A stretch of 64,000 nt of DNA from Rosistilla ulvae (GTDB lineage: Bacteria; Planctomycetota; Planctomycetia; Pirellulales; Pirellulaceae): contig NZ_CP036261.1 in the NCBI RefSeq assembly GCF_007741475.1, positions 1,736,001-1,800,000 of the forward strand, read 5' to 3'. Positions 52,690 to 61,774 of the stretch are shown here, piece after piece. Positions within the stretch are counted from its first letter, which is position 1, and each line of letters begins with the position of its first letter. Position numbers and translations under genes: made by a program. The notes beneath the pieces are model-generated. The model did no database searches, was not told where the DNA came from, and saw only the letters and a program-made list of their open reading frames with translations.

Positions 52690-52724
52690 AAACGGGGCCT
52701 CCGAATAAACCAGAGTCCCCGTTT
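52690..52724 (-). terminator. Terminator after the Gfo/Idh/MocA gene
   Basis: Read on the minus strand: AAACGGGG, A, CTC, an 11-base loop, GAG, G, CCCCGTTT, then CTTGT. The eight-base outer stem (52690-52697 with 52717-52724) and the three-base inner stem are perfect, and T bases follow. It lies 26 bases past the stop codon at 52750. Confidence 0.75.
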
Positions 52725-52749
52725 GCGTTATTCCAAAGTGCCCCCAAGC

Positions 52750-54195
52750 CTACGCTTGGATCGTTGGCACTTCGTAACCTTCGCGGTATTTCCGTTTCAG
52801 GAAAGCGTTCGCCGCATCGGCATCGTCGCCAACAAACTGCTCGGTCTTCTCGTCGAGCGTCAACAGATGACTCATCTGAATCTCGCTGTTGTCCAACGAC
52901 AGATCGTGCGATTTCAGATGCTGATCCATCTCGCCGATCAATGTGTTCCACTGGGGCAACTCGACCGATGCGGCATCTTGCGGCGAATACGGTCGGCCGG
53001 CGCGGAACGCGATGTTGGCTAGGTTGCACCATCCGGTGCTGTCGTTGCCAACCGCCACTTCGGTATTCAACAGCGAACGGTCGTGAGCGCGAACCGCATC
53101 GATGAAGTTCGCTTGATGCAACACGTTGCCCCCCGATCCCTTGAAGCTGGCGAGCTTTTTCCCGTCGGCATCAAACGCTTGAGCGCGGCCGCGTTGGCCT
53201 TCCAAACGGCCCCCTTCGCAATAGACGACGTATCCGCTGCCGGGGCCCGGATGCGCCGGGCTCTTTTTGCTGCCAGCTTTGTCGGGAAGATTCGACAGTC
53301 CGATCACGACCGGAATCGATCCGGTGTCGAAATACGCAAAGTGGACGTTGGGCGTTTGCCCCGCGTCGCCCAGGACCACACGTCCGCCGCCACCAAGAAT
53401 TTGTTTGGGCAACGCGACCCGGTCTTGGAAGACGTTGTTGCGAACGTCGTCCAGGACGTGGACGCCCCAGTTGCCCATCTCGCCCGATCCGGTGTTCCAA
53501 TCCCAGTGCCAATCGTATTGCAAATTATTGCGGAAGATCGGTTCGTCTTGAGCCGGGCCGAGCCACAGATCGTAAGCGACCGATTTGTCGATCTGCAGCG
53601 GCTCCGTCCGGCGTCCGATCGAACCTCGCAGACCGTAACGGTTGACGCGGACCGCTTGGATCGCCCCCAACGCTTTGTCGTCGTGCAAGTACTTTTGAAT
53701 CTCAGCCTGCATCGGATCCGAACGCTGCTGCGTTCCGACCTGACAGATCCGATCGTACTTCCGCGCCGCCGCGACGGTCTGCCGACCTTCCCATTGGCTG
53801 TGCGACAACGGCTTTTCGACGTAGACGTCTTTGCCCGCTTCCATCGCCCAAATCGTTGCCAAGCAGTGCCAGTGGTTGCAGGTGGCGACGACGACCGCAT
53901 CGATGCTGTCCGATGCGATCAGATCGCGAAGGTCTTTCCACGTTTGCGCTTTGGGAAACCTTCGGCTGGAGCGGCTCAAGCGAGCCTGATCGGGATCGCA
54001 AAGACCGGCGATGTTGACCCCGGGGACTTTTTCGAAGTAGCCCATCAATTCGTTCGAACGTCCGCCACAGCTGATGAAGCCGACGTTGATTTCGTCGTTG
54101 GCGAGAGCGGCATTGGCACGGCGGCCGGGGAGCGTCGCGACAGCGCCCGCGGCGAGACCAGAAGCGACGAACTGTCGTCGTGTTGCTTGAGTCAT
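52750..54195 (-). CDS. Tat-exported Gfo/Idh/MocA-family oxidoreductase
   Basis: A 481-residue NAD(P)-dependent dehydrogenase-like protein. A twin-arginine signal (TRRQFVASGLAAGAVATLPG) precedes the Rossmann fold (INVGFISCGGRSNELMGYF). The middle has VVVATCNHWHCLATIWAMEA and the sugar-binding motif VEKPLSHSQWEG, typical of the family (EKP). The C-terminal alpha/beta domain includes NTGSGEMGNWGVHVLDDVR. Such exported members are abundant in planctomycetes and act on sugars or derivatives, but the substrate is unknown. It is divergent from a DUF1080 hydrolase gene, with 241 bases between. A terminator follows 26 bases after its stop. Confidence 0.93.
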   Translation of the reverse strand: MTQATRRQFVASGLAAGAVATLPGRRANAALANDEINVGFISCGGRSNELMGYFEKVPGVNIAGLCDPDQARLSRSSRRFPKAQTWKDLRDLIASDSIDAVVVATCNHWHCLATIWAMEAGKDVYVEKPLSHSQWEGRQTVAAARKYDRICQVGTQQRSDPMQAEIQKYLHDDKALGAIQAVRVNRYGLRGSIGRRTEPLQIDKSVAYDLWLGPAQDEPIFRNNLQYDWHWDWNTGSGEMGNWGVHVLDDVRNNVFQDRVALPKQILGGGGRVVLGDAGQTPNVHFAYFDTGSIPVVIGLSNLPDKAGSKKSPAHPGPGSGYVVYCEGGRLEGQRGRAQAFDADGKKLASFKGSGGNVLHQANFIDAVRAHDRSLLNTEVAVGNDSTGWCNLANIAFRAGRPYSPQDAASVELPQWNTLIGEMDQHLKSHDLSLDNSEIQMSHLLTLDEKTEQFVGDDADAANAFLKRKYREGYEVPTIQA

Positions 54196-54436
54196 GTTTA
54201 AAAGTCCTCGAATGAAACAAGAGCGTTAGGGGAGATAAGCAGCGGCTATCAGCTGATGGCGGTCCGATATCAGACGCTGGCAAAAACTCATAATAGTCGA
54301 TCTTGGGGAGTTTCGCCCATCCAGGATGTAGCTGGCCAGTGGGTAAAGTACAATCGAAACCTCTCTTCCCACCCTTGGTTGGCCGCCGTCTGATCGCCGG
54401 CAATCCGATCTCCCTCCCTTTGATTTGAGTCGAAAC

Positions 54437-55612
54437 ATGCATCGCAGCTGGATTGTCGCTCTCGTATTGCTGCTCGCCCCCACAGCGAACCTCTGGTCGC
54501 AACAGGAGGACGACGGTTTTGTCCCGATGTTTAACGGCAAGGACCTGGCGGGCTGGCAACTGGTCAACACCGATCCCCGCACCTGGTCGGTCGAAGAGGG
54601 GATGCTGATCTGCAGCGGAAAACCGATCGGCGAACTGCGGACCGATCGGATGTATCAGAACTTCATCATGGAAGTCGAGTGGCGGCACATGGTTCCCAAA
54701 GGGAACGCCGGAATCTTTGTCTGGGCCGACGATATCACCGCGAAGGGACAGCCGTTTCATCGCGGGATCGAAGTCCAAATACTCGAAAACGCCTACGGCA
54801 AAGCCGATTGGTTCACCACGCATGGCGATATCTTTCCGATTCATGGAGCCAAGATGACTCCGGGCAATGATCGCGGTGGCAGTCGCGCGTTTCCGACTGA
54901 AATGCGTTCGCTGCCGACGCCTCAATGGAATCACTACCGGATCGAAGCGATCGACGGCGCGATCTCGCTGGCGGTCAATGGCAAAGTCGTCACCCGTGGC
55001 ACCGACTGCAACCCACGCAAGGGCTATCTGTGCATCGAATCCGAAGGAGGCGTCGTCCATTACCGCAATGTGAAGATCAAAGAGCTGCCCGATACGCCGA
55101 TCGAAGCCAACATGATCGCGATCGCCGATCGCGGTTACCGCTGTCTGTACACCGGCATCGACTTGACCGGTTGGAGCGTGCAGCAGCCCGAAGGTGCGGC
55201 GAAGCAGACGGCGGAAGAGGCTGCTGGCCATTGGAAGCCGAGCGACTGGGTTCTCTCCTGCACCGGAGCCGCCGGCACGAACCTGCCACTTGCCTCCGAC
55301 GAAGCCTTTGGCGATTATGGATTTGTCGTCGACTTCCGACTGAACAGGGATTCGGGCTCGCCACAGATCCGCCTGCGTGGCGATGCGGCCGCGGTAGCGA
55401 TCGCGGGTGACGATTCGCCGCTGACGCAGCATCTGGATAAGGTGGGCAAGTGGAATCGGATCGAAGGAGAGGTTCGCGGCGACAAGGTTTCGCTGACGAT
55501 TAACGGCACGGAGATCGAGCCGTTTGCGGCGACGGGATCCGCCGACGCCAAGGGGCCACTGACGCTGGTCCCCGACGGCCCTGTCGACTTTACCAACCTT
55601 TTCGTTCGCTAG
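54437..55612 (+). CDS. Secreted DUF1080 (3-keto-disaccharide hydrolase-like) protein, two domains
   Basis: A 391-residue exported protein. A signal peptide (MHRSWIVALVLLLAPTANLW) is followed by two concanavalin-like beta-sandwich domains. The first begins with FVPMFNGKDLAGWQLVN and includes WRHMVPKGNAGIFVWADD and GYLCIESEGGVVHYRNVKIK. The second starts at about residue 230 (LYTGIDLTGWSVQQPEG) and ends VPDGPVDFTNLFVR. DUF1080 proteins have been linked to hydrolysis of 3-keto-glycosides, a step that needs a preceding oxidoreductase; a Gfo/Idh/MocA gene is divergent from it. The second domain lacks the usual Trp-rich pocket, so it may be accessory. Start 54437 is chosen for its signal peptide; TTG 54425 is the alternative. 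Confidence 0.88.
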   Translation: MHRSWIVALVLLLAPTANLWSQQEDDGFVPMFNGKDLAGWQLVNTDPRTWSVEEGMLICSGKPIGELRTDRMYQNFIMEVEWRHMVPKGNAGIFVWADDITAKGQPFHRGIEVQILENAYGKADWFTTHGDIFPIHGAKMTPGNDRGGSRAFPTEMRSLPTPQWNHYRIEAIDGAISLAVNGKVVTRGTDCNPRKGYLCIESEGGVVHYRNVKIKELPDTPIEANMIAIADRGYRCLYTGIDLTGWSVQQPEGAAKQTAEEAAGHWKPSDWVLSCTGAAGTNLPLASDEAFGDYGFVVDFRLNRDSGSPQIRLRGDAAAVAIAGDDSPLTQHLDKVGKWNRIEGEVRGDKVSLTINGTEIEPFAATGSADAKGPLTLVPDGPVDFTNLFVR

Positions 55613-55619
55613 CGGTGAC

Positions 55620-55676
55620 GATGTTCGGGTTGCCGATCCGCGTCCGGTCGACGTTGCTAACATTTTCGTTCGATAA
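55620..55676 (+). pseudogene. Vestigial copy of the DUF1080 gene's 3' end
   Basis: In the frame beginning at base 55620 the sequence reads VRVADPRPVDVANIFVR and then a stop. This parallels the true C-terminus VPDGPVDFTNLFVR of the gene that ends only 7 bases before. The similarity is at the protein level (V-D-x-x-N-x-F-V-R), with diverged codons and different stops (TAG and TAA). It looks like the leftover tail of a second DUF1080 domain or gene whose body was lost, perhaps through recombination that replaced the 3' end. Confidence 0.6.
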
Positions 55677-55688
55677 AAGGAGAGGCTG

Positions 55689-56327
55689 ATGCTATTGATT
55701 GGGACAACCGATTTGCGTCGCACGCGCGATCGCGGCGACTTTCGCTGTCCCCAGTGTCGGCAGCTGCAACCGTATCGACTCAAGAGCGTCCGGCCGTTCC
55801 TGACGCTCTACTTCATCCCCACGATTCCGATGGGGGCAGTGCAACATTACGTCGAGTGCGACGAGTGCCGGCAAGCGTTTGAGCCGGCGGTGTTGGAGAT
55901 CGATCCATCGACCGCCGTCCATTTGGAACAGCAGCAGTTCCATCAAGAGGTGATGAACGTGGCGGTCCTGACCGTTGTTGCCGATGGCGAGATCACCGAA
56001 GCGGAGATCAAGTCGCTGGGGCATGTTGCCGAGCTGCTGTTTGGTGAACCGGCCGACCGCGAAGACCTCGGGCGAATGTGCGCCGCGGCGACGCAGGTCG
56101 GCTACAAAGCTCACAACTATTTGCGCAGTGTCGTGCCGCGATGGGACCGCGATCAAAAGTACCTGGCGATGAAAGCGATCTTCATGGCGGCGAGTGCGGA
56201 GGGGGATCTTACCCCCGAGCAGTTGGAGGCATTGGTGGCGGTCCAGCGAACGCTGGGATTGAGCGAAGAAGATTTTCAGTCGGCGATCGAAGAAGCACTG
56301 GCGATCGCCGACCAATACGACCGATAG
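55689..56327 (+). CDS. Zinc-ribbon and TerB-like domain protein
   Basis: A 212-residue protein. The N-terminal zinc ribbon has two Cys pairs, CPQC and CDEC, in FRCPQCRQLQPYRLKSV and YVECDECRQAFEPAVL, separated by a hydrophobic stretch (FLTLYFIPTIPMGAVQ) that could contact or cross the membrane. The C-terminal part (about 95-212) is helical and TerB-like: MNVAVLTVVADGEITEAEIK and AIFMAASAEGDLTPEQLEAL, each with the acidic EF-hand-like D-G-E motif. TerB relatives bind metal and sit at membrane stress complexes. AAGGAGAGG lies about 5 bases before the ATG. The gene is on the plus strand with no close partner. The specific function is unknown. Confidence 0.8.
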   Translation: MLLIGTTDLRRTRDRGDFRCPQCRQLQPYRLKSVRPFLTLYFIPTIPMGAVQHYVECDECRQAFEPAVLEIDPSTAVHLEQQQFHQEVMNVAVLTVVADGEITEAEIKSLGHVAELLFGEPADREDLGRMCAAATQVGYKAHNYLRSVVPRWDRDQKYLAMKAIFMAASAEGDLTPEQLEALVAVQRTLGLSEEDFQSAIEEALAIADQYDR

Positions 56328-56416
56328 TTCACTCCATGCCGGTACGGTACAATCAAAGGACTAACGCAGACTGGGTTAGTTTTTTTGATTGGGCAGGCAA
56401 ATTAAGTTAAAGCGAC

Positions 56417-56445
56417 TTGACCAGATTTGCCGATTCTCCTATCGT
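56417..56445 (+). promoter_or_regulatory. Sigma-70-like promoter of tRNA-Cys
   Basis: TTGACC (56417-56422) and TATCGT (56440-56445) are spaced by exactly 17 bases. Transcription would begin at about 56452, a few bases before the tRNA at 56458. The same TTGACC with 17-base spacing is seen at 5958. Confidence 0.7.
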
Positions 56446-56457
56446 ACGACTCCTCAA

Positions 56458-56529
56458 GGCGCCGTGGCCAAGTGGCTAAGGCAGTGGATTGCAAATCCAC
56501 CATCGCCGGTTCGAATCCGGCCGGCGCCT
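56458..56529 (+). tRNA. tRNA-Cys (anticodon GCA)
   Basis: A cloverleaf is clear. The acceptor stem GGCGCCG (56458-56464) pairs with CGGCGCC (56522-56528), with the discriminator T expected for cysteine. The anticodon loop ATTGCAAAT reads GCA, and the T arm is GCCGGTTCGAATCCGGC. The CCA end is not encoded. A promoter lies upstream and a terminator downstream. Confidence 0.95.
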
Positions 56530-56550
56530 CTAAACGTTGCGTATAAAAGA

Positions 56551-56584
56551 AACCCGCAGGAATTAAGCCTCCTGCGGGTTTTTT
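56551..56584 (+). terminator. Rho-independent terminator of tRNA-Cys
   Basis: A perfect 11-base stem, AACCCGCAGGA (56551-56561) with TCCTGCGGGTT (56570-56580), has an 8-base loop and a T run. It lies about 20 bases after the tRNA. Confidence 0.93.
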
Positions 56585-56756
56585 CGTGGGTTCAACGCTC
56601 TGCGAATTCAAACTGCAAAACGCGTGGGGCGATGCCGCCGCAGTTAAACGGCCCGCGTTGGAGCCAACGATCTAGCCGCCCCCCTCGTGAAACCGCTTGC
56701 CCAGCGGGCCGCGCTCCATCGAGAGGCCTTTGCTGACGCGAAGGTGACACAGCCGA

Positions 56757-57845
56757 CTAACACTGCCCGGTCGTCGCTGGCTGCTGACGCTCGATCTCCA
56801 ACAGTCGCTGTTTTCGCCACAGTCCGCCGCCGTATCCGGTCAGCGTTCCGTTGTCGCCGATCACTCGGTGACAAGGGATCAGGATCGCGATCCGGTTGTC
56901 GCCGTTGGCCCGCGCCACCGCGCGGACCGCTGTCGGCTTGCCGATCGCCGTGGCTTGCTGAGCATACGATCGCGTCTCGCCAAATGGAATCTGCCGCAGC
57001 GCTTCCCAAACCCTTTGTTGGAATGGAGTCCCGGCGGTATCCAACGGGATCTCGAATCGAGTCCGCTGGCTGGCAAAGTATTCTTGCAGTTGCGACTGCA
57101 GCGTCGCAAACAGTGGACTTGGTCCGGGCAGCAGCGTCGCTCCACGCCGCTTTCGCAGCCGATCCAACTGCGTTTCCAACATCGGCCGATCTGCAAATTC
57201 CAGCAGACAGATCCCCGCGTCCGATGCGCCCGCCAGCATCGGACCAAGAGGTGTCAGCAGTCGCGCGATCGCTATCACTTGCCGGCCCTCGCTGTTGGCC
57301 GGTGCCGCGCCGATCGCTCGCTTAAATCCGTCGCCAAATCCGCTGATCGATTCGTAGCCGCTGTCCATCGCGACGTTGGTAATCGATTGTCGATCGCGAA
57401 TCTGCCCGAACGCTTGATTGATCCGCCGCATCCGCAGGTAAGCAATAAAGGTCATCCCGTGTGTCTTTTGAAACCAGCGTCGGACGCGGGCTGGATCGAG
57501 TCCGCGCTGGCGAAGGTCTTCGCTGCGCAATCGAAGTGTTGCGTCGCGCTGGAGATCATCGATCAACGGCTGCAACCAATCGGGCGCAGCTCCCAGCGCA
57601 GCCAACGGTCGGCAGACTTTGCAGGGCCGAAAGCCGTGGGCCATCGCCGACTTTGCATCGCGAAAATACTGCACATTCTCCGGCTTCGGTTTCCGTGCCG
57701 TGCAAGACGGTCGGCAGAAGATCCCCGTCGTGCGAATCCCCGCTAGAAAAACCCCCTCAAAGCGGGAGTCTTTAGCGACCAAAGCGGCATACATCGTCTC
57801 GCGGTCCGGAAGCGTTGGTGGTTCGTTTGGGGCAACGCTCTTCAT
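56757..57845 (-). CDS. ada: Bifunctional Ada: methylphosphotriester sensor/regulator and O6-alkylguanine-DNA alkyltransferase
   Basis: A 362-residue DNA-repair protein and transcriptional activator of the adaptive response. The N-terminal zinc domain has the four Cys of GIFCRPSCTARKPKPENVQYF and FRPCKVCRPL; the first accepts methyl groups from phosphotriesters. An AraC-type helix-turn-helix follows (about 100-190, VRRWFQKTHGMTFIAYLRMR). The C-terminal alkyltransferase has the active-site IPCHRVIGDNGTLTGYGGGL. Length and order match the E. coli protein. No alkA-type gene is adjacent. It should self-activate on methylation damage. Confidence 0.95.
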   Translation of the reverse strand: MKSVAPNEPPTLPDRETMYAALVAKDSRFEGVFLAGIRTTGIFCRPSCTARKPKPENVQYFRDAKSAMAHGFRPCKVCRPLAALGAAPDWLQPLIDDLQRDATLRLRSEDLRQRGLDPARVRRWFQKTHGMTFIAYLRMRRINQAFGQIRDRQSITNVAMDSGYESISGFGDGFKRAIGAAPANSEGRQVIAIARLLTPLGPMLAGASDAGICLLEFADRPMLETQLDRLRKRRGATLLPGPSPLFATLQSQLQEYFASQRTRFEIPLDTAGTPFQQRVWEALRQIPFGETRSYAQQATAIGKPTAVRAVARANGDNRIAILIPCHRVIGDNGTLTGYGGGLWRKQRLLEIERQQPATTGQC

Positions 57846-58081
57846 GTGAAATTCGCTTTACTCGTTAAACCTTAGAGGTTTGGGAACATTCATTTCGAAA
57901 GTCCTCCAATTTTTGGATGTCTGACTTAAAATGACGTTACCAGCTCGCTCACCGATCACAACCGCGAAAGCGACAGGCAATTCAATTGCCAGGTCGCCGT
58001 CCCGTTGAAATCGAGCAACCAACCGCCTAATTTGTGCGGTCCCCCAACCCAACACTCACCCTGTTTGAAAGTTCTCCAACA

Positions 58082-60694
58082 ATGACTGTCATGTTCGCGC
58101 GAGCGATCTCAAAACTGGTTCCATCTGCTATTCGCTCCGTTTGCAGTATCGCGGTCGCCTTGTTGATCAGTGCGGCGGTTGCCTGCGACGCGGCGGAAAC
58201 GACGCTGCATGTTTCGCCCGCCGGTCCACTGCATTCGCTGACCGAAGCTCGCGACGAGATTCGTCAGCGACGCGCCGACGCTCCCAATGAAAAGTTTCGG
58301 GTGATCGTCGCCGACGGACGCTATGAAATCAGCGAACCGATCGTATTCGAAGCCCAAGACGGCAACGTGGTCTACCAAGCCGCTGAAGGAGCCGCCCCGG
58401 TGATCTCTGGCGGCCGCCAAATCACAACGCCATGGACCGCCACCGATTCGGGCGTCTGGTCGACTCAGTTGCCTCAGGATTGGCGTTTCGATCAACTCTG
58501 GATCAACGGCAACCACGCGACGCGAGCCCGCGAACCGGATCACTTTTTCCACTACATGTTGCGCGGCCAAGAGACGTTGATCGAAAACGCGCGTCGCGCG
58601 CGGCAGACGCTGACTGTCGATCCCGACGACATCGCCAGCTTGCAAGGACTCAGCCCCGAACAGATCCGCAACGTGCAATTCCTGGCCTTCCATAAATGGG
58701 ACACCACGCGGCGGTTCCTCGAGTCGGCGGATACCGCCGCGGGCCGCTTGGTCAGCGTTGGACGTGGGATGAAGTCGCACAATCCGCTGACCCTGAACAC
58801 CGGCTACATCTTAGAGAACTACCGCGAAGCGATGGACCAGCCGGGCGAATGGTTCCTCGCCCCCGATGGTCTGCTCAGCTACCGACCTCGCGAAGGGGAA
58901 TCGATGGACACGATCGAGTGCATCGCGCCGGTCAGCGAAAAGCTGGTTGTGATCCTTGGCGATGCCGCCAGCGACCAATCGGTGGAGAATCTCGAGTTCC
59001 ACGGCTTGGCATTTCGGCACAGCGGGCTGATCACGCCGCCCGAGGGATTTGAGCCGTCGCAAGCCGCATCACCGATCGAAGCGGCGGTACAGATCGACGG
59101 AGCCCAGGGCATCGTCTTCGCCGACTGTGAAATCGGCCACACCGGCCAGTACGGTCTTTGGTTTCGCAAGGGTTGTCGCGACAGCCGCATCGAGCGATGT
59201 TGGATCCACGATCTCGGTGCCGGTGGCGTGCGTATCGGCGAAACCCGAATCGCCAAGAACCTCGCCGAACGGACCAGCCATATCGTCGTCGACAACAGCA
59301 TCGTCAATCACGGCGGTCACATGTTCCCCTGTGCCGTGGGGATCTGGATCGGTCATAGTGGCGACAATCAAATCACGCACAACGAGATCGCCGATCTGTT
59401 TTACACCGGCATCTCCGTCGGCTGGCGCTGGGGATATTCCGAAAGCTTGGCCGCGCGGAATCGCATCGAACACAACCATATTCATCACATCGGCCAGGGT
59501 TGGCTGAGCGATATGGGAGGCATCTACACGCTGGGGCCGGCTCCCGGAACGGTCCTTCGCGGCAACCGAATCCACGACATCGATTCGTGGGGCTACGGCG
59601 GCTGGGGCTTGTACAACGATGAAGGAAGCACCGACATCCTGCTGGAAAACAACTTGGTCTACCGAACCAAATCGGGCGGTTACCACCAGCACTACGGACG
59701 CGACAACATCATCCGAAACAACATCTTCGCCTACGGACGCGAATACCAAGTGCGACGCAGCCGCGTCGAAGACCATCTATCGTTCACGTACGAACAGAAC
59801 ATCGTGCTGTTTGACAGCGAGGAACTGTTCCACGGCCGTTGGGGAGACGATGGAGTGAAGGTCGGGCGGAACCTTTATTGGCGTGGAGGAGCGGAGGTCG
59901 ACATCAGCAAAGCGGACACGAGTGGCGAGTCGGTGATTGCCGATCCGCGATTTGTCGATCCCAAGCACGATGACTTCCGATTCATCGACACCACCGCCGC
60001 CGACAAAATCGGTTTCAAGCCGTTTGATGTTTCGGCAGCTGGTGTTTACGGCGAACCGGCATGGAAGGAACAAGCCGCATCGCTGCCGATGCCCGAGATG
60101 TTGAAGGCTCCCGAGCCGCGTGCCTATTCGGTCCGCGAGGACTTTGAAACCGGCGAGCTGCCGTTGGGAGCAAGAGTGAGCGCCGACAAAGAGCGAGGTG
60201 GTATCGAAGTCGTCGAAGTCGACTTTGCCCAGCGTGGCAGAAAAGCACTCCGTTTCATCGACACTCCCGACCAACCACACGCCTATTACCCGATGATGTC
60301 GCTGGCACCGAAGCACAGCAGCGGGACGACTCGATGCCGATTCATGATTCGGCTAGGTGAAGGAGCAGTCTTTCAGCACGAATGGCGCGACGCGGCCAAG
60401 CCGTTTCAGATCGGTCCAAGTCTGTGGATCGAGAAAGGCGTCTTGAAAGCGAAAGATGGCGTATCGGTCGAATTGCCCGTCGATCAATGGATCCGAATCG
60501 AAGTCGCGGCGCAGCTGGGGCAAGAGGCGGGACATTGGCATCTGCGAGTGACCGTTCCAGGACAGGAACCGCAAACGTTCCGCGACCTGACAACGACCAG
60601 TCCCGGTTGGCAAAACCTCGACTGGGTCGGCTTCGTCAGCCAAGCCAAAGACGACGCCGTCGTCTATATCGACGACCTCGAATTGGCGCAATAG
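58082..60694 (+). CDS. Secreted right-handed parallel beta-helix protein
   Basis: An 870-residue exported protein. A signal peptide (SVCSIAVALLISAAVACDA) precedes TLHVSPAGPLHSLTEARDEI, a common N-terminus of planctomycete pectate-lyase-like proteins. The central region (about 280-560) shows parallel beta-helix repeats in which short runs end in N or H residues: SRIERCWIHDLGAGGVRIG, DNQITHNEIADLFYTGISVG, ARNRIEHNHIHHIGQGWLSD and NLVYRTKSGGYHQHYGRDN. A C-terminal beta-sandwich (about 690-870) follows. The helix probably binds or cleaves polysaccharide; the catalytic residues cannot be assigned. The ATG at 58082 is chosen; an in-frame GTG at 58034 is unlikely because it precedes polar residues. 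Confidence 0.85.
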   Translation: MTVMFARAISKLVPSAIRSVCSIAVALLISAAVACDAAETTLHVSPAGPLHSLTEARDEIRQRRADAPNEKFRVIVADGRYEISEPIVFEAQDGNVVYQAAEGAAPVISGGRQITTPWTATDSGVWSTQLPQDWRFDQLWINGNHATRAREPDHFFHYMLRGQETLIENARRARQTLTVDPDDIASLQGLSPEQIRNVQFLAFHKWDTTRRFLESADTAAGRLVSVGRGMKSHNPLTLNTGYILENYREAMDQPGEWFLAPDGLLSYRPREGESMDTIECIAPVSEKLVVILGDAASDQSVENLEFHGLAFRHSGLITPPEGFEPSQAASPIEAAVQIDGAQGIVFADCEIGHTGQYGLWFRKGCRDSRIERCWIHDLGAGGVRIGETRIAKNLAERTSHIVVDNSIVNHGGHMFPCAVGIWIGHSGDNQITHNEIADLFYTGISVGWRWGYSESLAARNRIEHNHIHHIGQGWLSDMGGIYTLGPAPGTVLRGNRIHDIDSWGYGGWGLYNDEGSTDILLENNLVYRTKSGGYHQHYGRDNIIRNNIFAYGREYQVRRSRVEDHLSFTYEQNIVLFDSEELFHGRWGDDGVKVGRNLYWRGGAEVDISKADTSGESVIADPRFVDPKHDDFRFIDTTAADKIGFKPFDVSAAGVYGEPAWKEQAASLPMPEMLKAPEPRAYSVREDFETGELPLGARVSADKERGGIEVVEVDFAQRGRKALRFIDTPDQPHAYYPMMSLAPKHSSGTTRCRFMIRLGEGAVFQHEWRDAAKPFQIGPSLWIEKGVLKAKDGVSVELPVDQWIRIEVAAQLGQEAGHWHLRVTVPGQEPQTFRDLTTTSPGWQNLDWVGFVSQAKDDAVVYIDDLELAQ

Positions 60695-60724
60695 GCTCGG
60701 GTAACAAGGGGCAAAGGGCGATCG

Positions 60725-61140
60725 ATCATCGCTCCCAGCCAAAGGCCCGGCAATTTGCATAGCCCGGGCCAGCGGCCGATGGACCGCGAAGCGGCCCCAA
60801 AAGGTAGCCGGTGGTTTGAGCGTAGCGAATACCACCGGACCGAATCGCGAAATTGAATTCCGCCCCTGACGGGGGCGCACATCGATCTGCCCTCCATCCG
60901 GGAGCATCGCGTTTGTGGGCCTCGTGCTGCGGAGGTGCGCCGCTGCGCTGCGACCTCCGGCTACCATCTGCGCTCCTTTCGGGTACGCCGCGATGGACAT
61001 GACCGCAAGGCCGGATCCCCAAACGTCTCAATGATCCCCATCGACCGCAACGCGGTCGCACTCGCCCCAAATTGCCTGGCCTTCGGTCCTTCGGGGACCG
61101 TTACTGGGGGCTTTCGGACCTCGGAATCCGACGCGATGGG
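60725..61140. repeat. Repeat-derived non-coding tract with palindromes
   Basis: The left part shares GGCAATTTGCATAGCCC and GGCCAGCGGCC with the tract at 13600-14175. Further on, CCGGTGGT (60808-60815) and ACCACCGG (60831-60838) form a stem around TTGAGCGTAGCGAAT. The remaining sequence is GC-rich and full of short direct and inverted words. It lies between convergent genes. Open frames on it are not credible. Confidence 0.75.
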
Positions 61141-61156
61141 GCGGGTTGTTTTTATG

Positions 61157-61774
61157 CTACGCCAGCCACTGGTCGCTGGTCACGCGTTGCACACCCGCGC
61201 GTTCCATCTCCGCGATCGCTGCCGCACAATCACCAGGCTGCAATTCGACGCCTCGACAGGCGTCTTGGATCAACCAGGTGCGGAATCCCAGACGACAAGA
61301 ATCCAATGCGGTGGCGCGAACGCAATAATCGGTCGCCAGGCCGAGGATGTAGGTCTCGGTCACGTTGTTCTGCTTCAGGTAGTCGCCTAGACCGGTGGTA
61401 TGCACGCCGCCGTTGTCGAAGAATCCGCTGTAGCTGTCCAACCTGCGATCGGTCCCTTTGGGGAAGACCTTCGTGAGCGAATGCGTCTGCAAGGATGCCG
61501 CCAGTTCCGCCCCTTTGCTGTTTTGCACGCAGTGATCGGGCCACATGACTTGCGCGACGCCGTCGATATCGATCGTATCACCAACCCGGTGGTTTGCGTG
61601 TTGGCTGGCGAAACTGGAGTGGTCTGGCGGATGCCAGTCCTGTGTCGCGACGACCAATGGGAAGAACGGTTGCAAGCGGTTCGCCAGCGGCAGCACCTCG
61701 TCGCCGCGAGGGACTGCAAGCGCCCCGCCGGGCAGGAAATCGTTCTGCAGATCGATCAAAATCAGTGCGTTCAT
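61157..61774 (-). CDS. pncA: Nicotinamidase
   Basis: A 205-residue cytosolic enzyme that deamidates nicotinamide to nicotinic acid. The catalytic Asp is in [15 protein letters not shown]. The metal-site region is [12 protein letters not shown], and the nucleophilic Cys is in [34 protein letters not shown] is also typical. The ATG overlaps the stop of pncB (ATGA), so both steps of nicotinamide salvage are translationally coupled. Confidence 0.95.
   Translation of the reverse strand: MNALILIDLQNDFLPGGALAVPRGDEVLPLANRLQPFFPLVVATQDWHPPDHSSFASQHANHRVGDTIDIDGVAQVMWPDHCVQNSKGAELAASLQTHSLTKVFPKGTDRRLDSYSGFFDNGGVHTTGLGDYLKQNNVTETYILGLATDYCVRATALDSCRLGFRTWLIQDACRGVELQPGDCAAAIAEMERAGVQRVTSDQWLA

Noticed and set aside
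53702-55783. 693-codon open frame on the minus strand across two divergent genes
   Set aside because: It crosses the DUF1080 gene antisense and part of the Gfo gene in another frame, and no domain is seen.
55692-56315. 207-codon open frame opposite the TerB-like gene
   Set aside because: The plus strand has a ribosome site, Cys pairs and a TerB-like domain; the antisense has none.
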